Both the position numbers and the translations under genes were made by a program. The notes below the pieces were generated by a model. It was given only the letters and a program-made list of their open reading frames with translations. It made no database searches and was not told the DNA's origin. A stretch of 6,321 nucleotides of DNA from JBEKIK01 sp050013075 (GTDB lineage Bacteria > Planctomycetota > Planctomycetia > Pirellulales > Thermoguttaceae): NCBI GenBank assembly GCA_050013075.1, contig JBEKFZ010000161.1, forward strand, positions 1 through 6,321, read 5' to 3'. Positions 3,842 to 6,321 of the stretch are shown in pieces (positions within the stretch are counted from its first letter, which is position 1; each line of letters begins with the position of its first letter).

Positions 3842-5392
3842 TTACCGTGCCGGACCGGTTTTTGCCACCGGGCGGACTTCGCGGATTTTGGCGGTGGGAC
3901 GGACCTGGTCCAGGGCGATGGGGGCTTTGCAGTCGTCGATGGATAGGTTGCCGGCCTCATCGCGGACTTCCAGGCGGAGATAGATGAGCGGGGGCACGCG
4001 GCTGTCGATGGTCCAGTTGTAGCGGCCGGTGTTTTCCAGGCCGGTGGCGATCGTGGTCCACGGTCCGCTGGGATTTTGGCTGAAGGCAAGAGTGACGGGC
4101 CGGTCGGCAAGCATCTTGTCCGAGGCTTCCCAATTGATAATCAACTGGCCGTCGTCCTTGCCTTTGCCCAAGTCGGCCGAGATAATGTGGGCCAGGGGCT
4201 TTGTCAGATCGACGCCGACCCAGATCGAGGGCAGGTCGCCGGATTTTGGCGGGTCTTGGCTCAGGCCCGCGCCGCTGGTAGCCACGATGCGGAACCCATA
4301 AATGCCTTCCTCGTCGACGGACACGGAAATTGGGCTGCGGTTGTCGTCGTCCACGGCAAACATCCGCCAGGTGCGGCCGCCGTCGCGAGTGCCCCAGAGT
4401 TCCACGCGGCTGACGCCCGAGGGGCCGACCGATTCCAAGTCGTAATCCAACTCGAACATTCGCGTATTGATCATCTTGGGCCGTTCGCCCGGCGGAAGCA
4501 GGCGCAACTGCGGATCGGTCGGTGTATCGCCGGGTGCTTGATATCGGTTTCCAATGGGCGGATTGACGGCAAGCGGCACCGCGCCCGAGGGCGAATCGAC
4601 GATATTCGAACGATTGGCCCGACGGTCGGTTTTGCCGGCTGTCCCGGCGGCCGGATTTTGCGAGGCATCGGCGCTAGGGTTGTCCGCGCCGGCAAGGCTT
4701 GGTTTGGGGGCCGCGTCTTGATCGATTTTTACCTGGGCGTGGCTGACCGATTTGTTGCCGGCAGCGTCGGACACTTCAGCGCGGATTTGGATTTCGCGTG
4801 AACCGGGCTGTGGCCACCAGGAAACTTCGCCGGCTTGCACGCCGTCCGAAACACTGGAGTTCTTTTCGCCAATGGCCACCGTCTGCCAAGGTCCGTCGGG
4901 CAATGCCCGATATTGCAGGGAAAGGCTATCGGGCTTAGGATGAAGTTCGCTGATCTGCCATTGAACGTTGATCTGTCCGGCCTGGCCGCATTGCGCTGTA
5001 AGTTTCATGCCCGGGGGCGTGGTATCGACGAATACCCGCAACCCGGGAGCGGATATGGTTTCGGGATGGAGTTTTCCCGCCCGATCGACGGTGCGAATCG
5101 CAAACCAGTATTCGCCGTCGGTTGCGGTGCGGAAAGGGATCTGCTTTTGATTGGGCTGCACCCGGGCATATAATTGCCAGTGAGCCCCGTTATCGTGCGA
5201 TACCAACAATTGCACTTCCACCGGTTGGCGTGCTTGTTCCGCCGGCTGATCCACGCTAAAAGGAATGGAAAAAAGCGTTTGCCGCGTGGCAATGGGCGCG
5301 GGCAGGGTCGAGGTGCTTGCAGGCGGACCGGTCCGCGGTTCAGCCGCCGTCGCCGTTAGAACAAGACAAGTGACAAGAGTCGAAAGCCCCAT
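3842..5392 (-). CDS. Probable exported protein of repeated Ig/FN3-like modules
   Basis: I take the start at the ATG at 5390-5392, which has GGAGG 9 bases upstream and begins a hydrophobic leader (MGLSTLVTCLVLTATAAEP) with probable cleavage near residue 17. The open frame extends 49 codons further up but that part is not protein-like. The leader lacks basic residues before its core, a weakness. The 516-residue product has module A (about 57-128: LLVSHDNGAHW...DGEYWFAIRTVDRAGK...FVDTTPPG), module B (129-224: LSLQYRALPDGPWQTVA...IRAEVSDAAGNKS), an Ala/Pro/Asn-rich linker (225-305), then A' (306-403: VELWGTRDGGRTW...EEGIYGFRIVAT...GVDLTKP) and B' (404-496: VTLAFSQNPSGPWTTIA...LRLEVRDEAGNLS). Such beta-sandwich modules occur in cell-surface or periplasmic proteins of planctomycetes, usually for binding. 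No catalytic motif, membrane anchor or sorting signal is seen at the C-terminus. Specific function unknown. Confidence 0.8.
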   Translation of the reverse strand: MGLSTLVTCLVLTATAAEPRTGPPASTSTLPAPIATRQTLFSIPFSVDQPAEQARQPVEVQLLVSHDNGAHWQLYARVQPNQKQIPFRTATDGEYWFAIRTVDRAGKLHPETISAPGLRVFVDTTPPGMKLTAQCGQAGQINVQWQISELHPKPDSLSLQYRALPDGPWQTVAIGEKNSSVSDGVQAGEVSWWPQPGSREIQIRAEVSDAAGNKSVSHAQVKIDQDAAPKPSLAGADNPSADASQNPAAGTAGKTDRRANRSNIVDSPSGAVPLAVNPPIGNRYQAPGDTPTDPQLRLLPPGERPKMINTRMFELDYDLESVGPSGVSRVELWGTRDGGRTWRMFAVDDDNRSPISVSVDEEGIYGFRIVATSGAGLSQDPPKSGDLPSIWVGVDLTKPLAHIISADLGKGKDDGQLIINWEASDKMLADRPVTLAFSQNPSGPWTTIATGLENTGRYNWTIDSRVPPLIYLRLEVRDEAGNLSIDDCKAPIALDQVRPTAKIREVRPVAKTGPAR

Positions 5393-5732
5393 GGAGATGT
5401 TCCTCCGATGGCCGAAGATTATTTCAGCTTTTATCCAACCCCAAATATGAGGGATATATATTCCATGAGTACACAATTCCACATTGATCGTATCGGAGAT
5501 AACGATTGCACGACTTAAATGGCTAATACCAAAAACCATACGTTATAATTAAGATGTTCATTTGTTATCCACCAGGTTTTTCAAGGACTGGCAAGGCTAC
5601 TAGTTCATTAGAGGGGAAAGTAGGGAAAATCTGTATCAAGATGATAAAATGGCTGAAATAAATCGCTAGACTTAAAGCGAGTTATGAAGATAATGAAATA
5701 AGGATAACCATTTTAGGGAAGATCGGGGGTTA
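5393..5732. other. Divergent intergenic region with structured leader
   Basis: No gene is supportable. The frame continuing upstream from the module protein to 5539 reads like untranslated DNA. A TATAAT at 5544-5549 on the plus strand has no matching -35. Nearest the rightward gene, TAAAATGG (5645-5652) is exactly complementary to CCATTTTA (5708-5715), enclosing TCGCT/AGCGA (5663-5667/5676-5680) and TTAT/ATAA (5682-5685/5690-5693). This could fold as a branched RNA leader ending 17 bases before the start codon. Confidence 0.4.
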
Positions 5733-6011
5733 TTGCTTACCGTGACCTGGGAACAGTTGCGGGCGCTGGAGCCGGAGTGGCTGGTAGTTTCATTCGCTTT
5801 ATTGGCGATAATGACCGCTATTGCCGCCTATGTTATTTTGAAAATCCGAGCCAAGACGCTACAACGCGAACCACGAGCCAGTGAATTACTCTCAAAATTT
5901 CGTGAAATGCACTCCCGGGGTGTGCTAACCGACGCGGAATTCCGAACTATTAAAACTGCGTTGGAGGAACAACTCCCAAAAGAGTTAAATGATAACAGCG
6001 AAAGAGGTTAG
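5733..6011 (+). CDS. Small membrane protein with SHOCT-like C-terminal domain
   Basis: Up to 92 residues: a short N-terminus with WEQLRALEPEW, one membrane helix (about 16-37, WLVVSFALLAIMTAIAAYVIL), a basic patch KIRAKTLQR (37-45), then residues 50-80 (SELLSKFREMHSRGVLTDAEFRTIKTALEEQL). The last part fits the SHOCT pattern L-x-x-L/F...G-x-L/I-T-x-x-E-F...K-x-x-L, a short helical domain found at the end of many small membrane proteins and thought to mediate oligomerisation. By charge the SHOCT part is cytoplasmic. The start is uncertain: TTG at 5733 has GGGGG only 3 bases upstream, whereas the GTG at 5742 in the same frame has it 12 bases upstream and would give 89 residues. It stands upstream of clpX with 232 bases between, so co-transcription is possible but not shown. 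Confidence 0.7.
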   Translation: MLTVTWEQLRALEPEWLVVSFALLAIMTAIAAYVILKIRAKTLQREPRASELLSKFREMHSRGVLTDAEFRTIKTALEEQLPKELNDNSERG

Positions 6012-6059
6012 CTAAACAATACCGATCTCGCTGGTGCGGTAGAATCACGCAGTTCTAAC

Positions 6060-6079
6060 GGCTTGAAGGGATACAAGCC
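6060..6079 (+). terminator. Hairpin after the SHOCT gene
   Basis: GGCTTG (6060-6065) pairs with CAAGCC (6074-6079) around an 8-base loop, 49 bases after the stop codon. No T-run follows, so it is at most a weak terminator or a leader hairpin of clpX. Confidence 0.3.
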
Positions 6080-6128
6080 CTGTATGACCGAAAACCCAAA
6101 CCAGTGTACAAACGTAGTAATAGCAGCT

Positions 6129-6134
6129 TTGACA
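6129..6134 (+). promoter_or_regulatory. Perfect -35 box TTGACA upstream of clpX
   Basis: TTGACA is exact, but no convincing -10 lies 16-18 bases downstream; the best AT-rich word, TAAAAT at 6162-6167, is 27 bases away. It may be used by a non-standard promoter or be chance. Confidence 0.25.
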
Positions 6135-6150
6135 GGCTCGGATGAGAATT

Positions 6151-6231
6151 GAATTGAAAACTAAAATGCTCTCCGGCAGCCGCTGAAAGGTGAATTGAAT
6201 ATTAAAATGCCGTCCGGCAGTCGCTGAAAGG
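6151..6231 (+). repeat. Two 40-bp direct repeats in the clpX leader
   Basis: Copies at 6151-6190 and 6192-6231 agree at 35 of 40 positions, with period 41. Each runs from GAATTGAA through TAAAATG and TCCGGCAG to CGCTGAAAGG. Each contains an ATG followed by five codons and a TGA: MLSGSR at 6166-6186 and MPSGSR at 6207-6227. The AAAGG at the end of copy 1 lies 16 bases before the ATG of copy 2. The AAAGGA at the end of copy 2 (6227-6232) lies 11 bases before the clpX ATG and may be its ribosome binding site. Confidence 0.8.
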
Positions 6232-6243
6232 ATAAGTAAAGTA

Positions 6244-6321
6244 ATGCCTACAGGTCGAGATTTCACCACCGGCCGCCGCGGAGGCGGACCCGTAAAGAAA
6301 AACGCCTTTTGCTCCTTCTGC
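6244..6321 (+). CDS. ATP-dependent Clp protease ATP-binding subunit ClpX (5' end only)
   Basis: The frame opens at ATG 6244 and runs off the window after 26 codons. It reads MPTGRDFTTGRRGGG followed by PVKKNAFCSFC. C23-x-x-C26 would be the first half of the four-cysteine zinc-binding domain at the ClpX N-terminus (CSFC...C-x-x-C), and the Gly/Arg-rich lead is like that of planctomycete ClpX. ClpX is a hexameric AAA+ unfoldase that recognises tagged substrates and feeds them to ClpP in the cytoplasm. The family is normally about 410-440 residues, so over 90% lies outside. No clpP is seen directly upstream, unlike the common tig-clpP-clpX order. The assignment rests on the N-terminal zinc motif and the family's lead sequence; another C4 zinc protein cannot be strictly excluded. 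Confidence 0.75.
   Translation, partial: MPTGRDFTTGRRGGGPVKKNAFCSFC

Noticed and set aside
4076..4801. Open frame of 241 codons on the plus strand opposite the exported protein gene
   Set aside because: It lies wholly antisense to a better-supported gene with signal peptide, repeats and SD. Long antisense frames are expected in GC-rich codons, and its translation shows no coherent domain.
5393..5539. N-terminal extension of the exported protein from ATG at 5539
   Set aside because: The added 49 residues are unlike an export signal and would bury the hydrophobic leader. The internal ATG at 5392 has GGAGG at proper spacing.
6045..6269. 74-codon minus-strand frame over the clpX leader
   Set aside because: It runs antisense through the direct repeats and the clpX start, with no supporting signal.

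Overview
The window looks like a bacterial chromosome segment, most likely from a planctomycete. The signs are the N-terminus of ClpX at the right edge (MPTGRDFTT..., then a CSFC zinc-ligand pair), a small zinc-ribbon protein with a membrane anchor, a secreted protein of Ig/FN3-like modules, a stand-alone TatA-like protein, and BrnT, PIN and UPF0175 toxin-antitoxin pieces. This assignment is inferred from protein style; no rRNA or other phylogenetic marker is present.

Left part (1-3130), accessory in character. An AT-rich stretch without genes (1-416) leads into a BrnT-like toxin gene broken by a TAA at codon 11 (417-683). Its stop overlaps the start of an intact ribbon-helix-helix antitoxin-like gene (680-1039). 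Palindromes follow, then tRNA-Ile(GAT) on the minus strand (1365-1438), and a 71-bp element able to form nested stems (1491-1561). A TatA-like gene with a good promoter (1912-2238) comes next, then two 30-bp hairpin-forming repeats (2439-2498) and tRNA-Val(CAC) (2521-2594). The C-terminal half of a PIN toxin begins directly at the 3' end of that tRNA. It faces an intact UPF0175 antitoxin-like gene (2816-3067, minus) with no partner toxin. This gives three toxin-antitoxin loci in about 2.7 kb, each apparently left without a working toxin.

Middle (3130-5400), minus strand. An AT-rich gene for a zinc-ribbon protein with one membrane helix (3266-3679) has its own strong SD and an extended -10 promoter. 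Upstream of it is a 516-residue probably exported protein (3842-5392) made of two kinds of beta-rich module arranged A-B-linker-A'-B'.

Right part (5400-6321), plus strand. A leader with nested inverted repeats precedes a small membrane protein with a SHOCT-like C-terminus (5733-6011). Two 40-bp direct repeats, each holding a six-codon mini-ORF, then lead to the start of clpX (6244 to beyond the window).

I see no complete new multigene system. The points most worth following are the toxin-specific decay of the TA loci, the PIN fragment abutting the tRNA, the tandem clpX leader repeats, and the structured intergenic elements.
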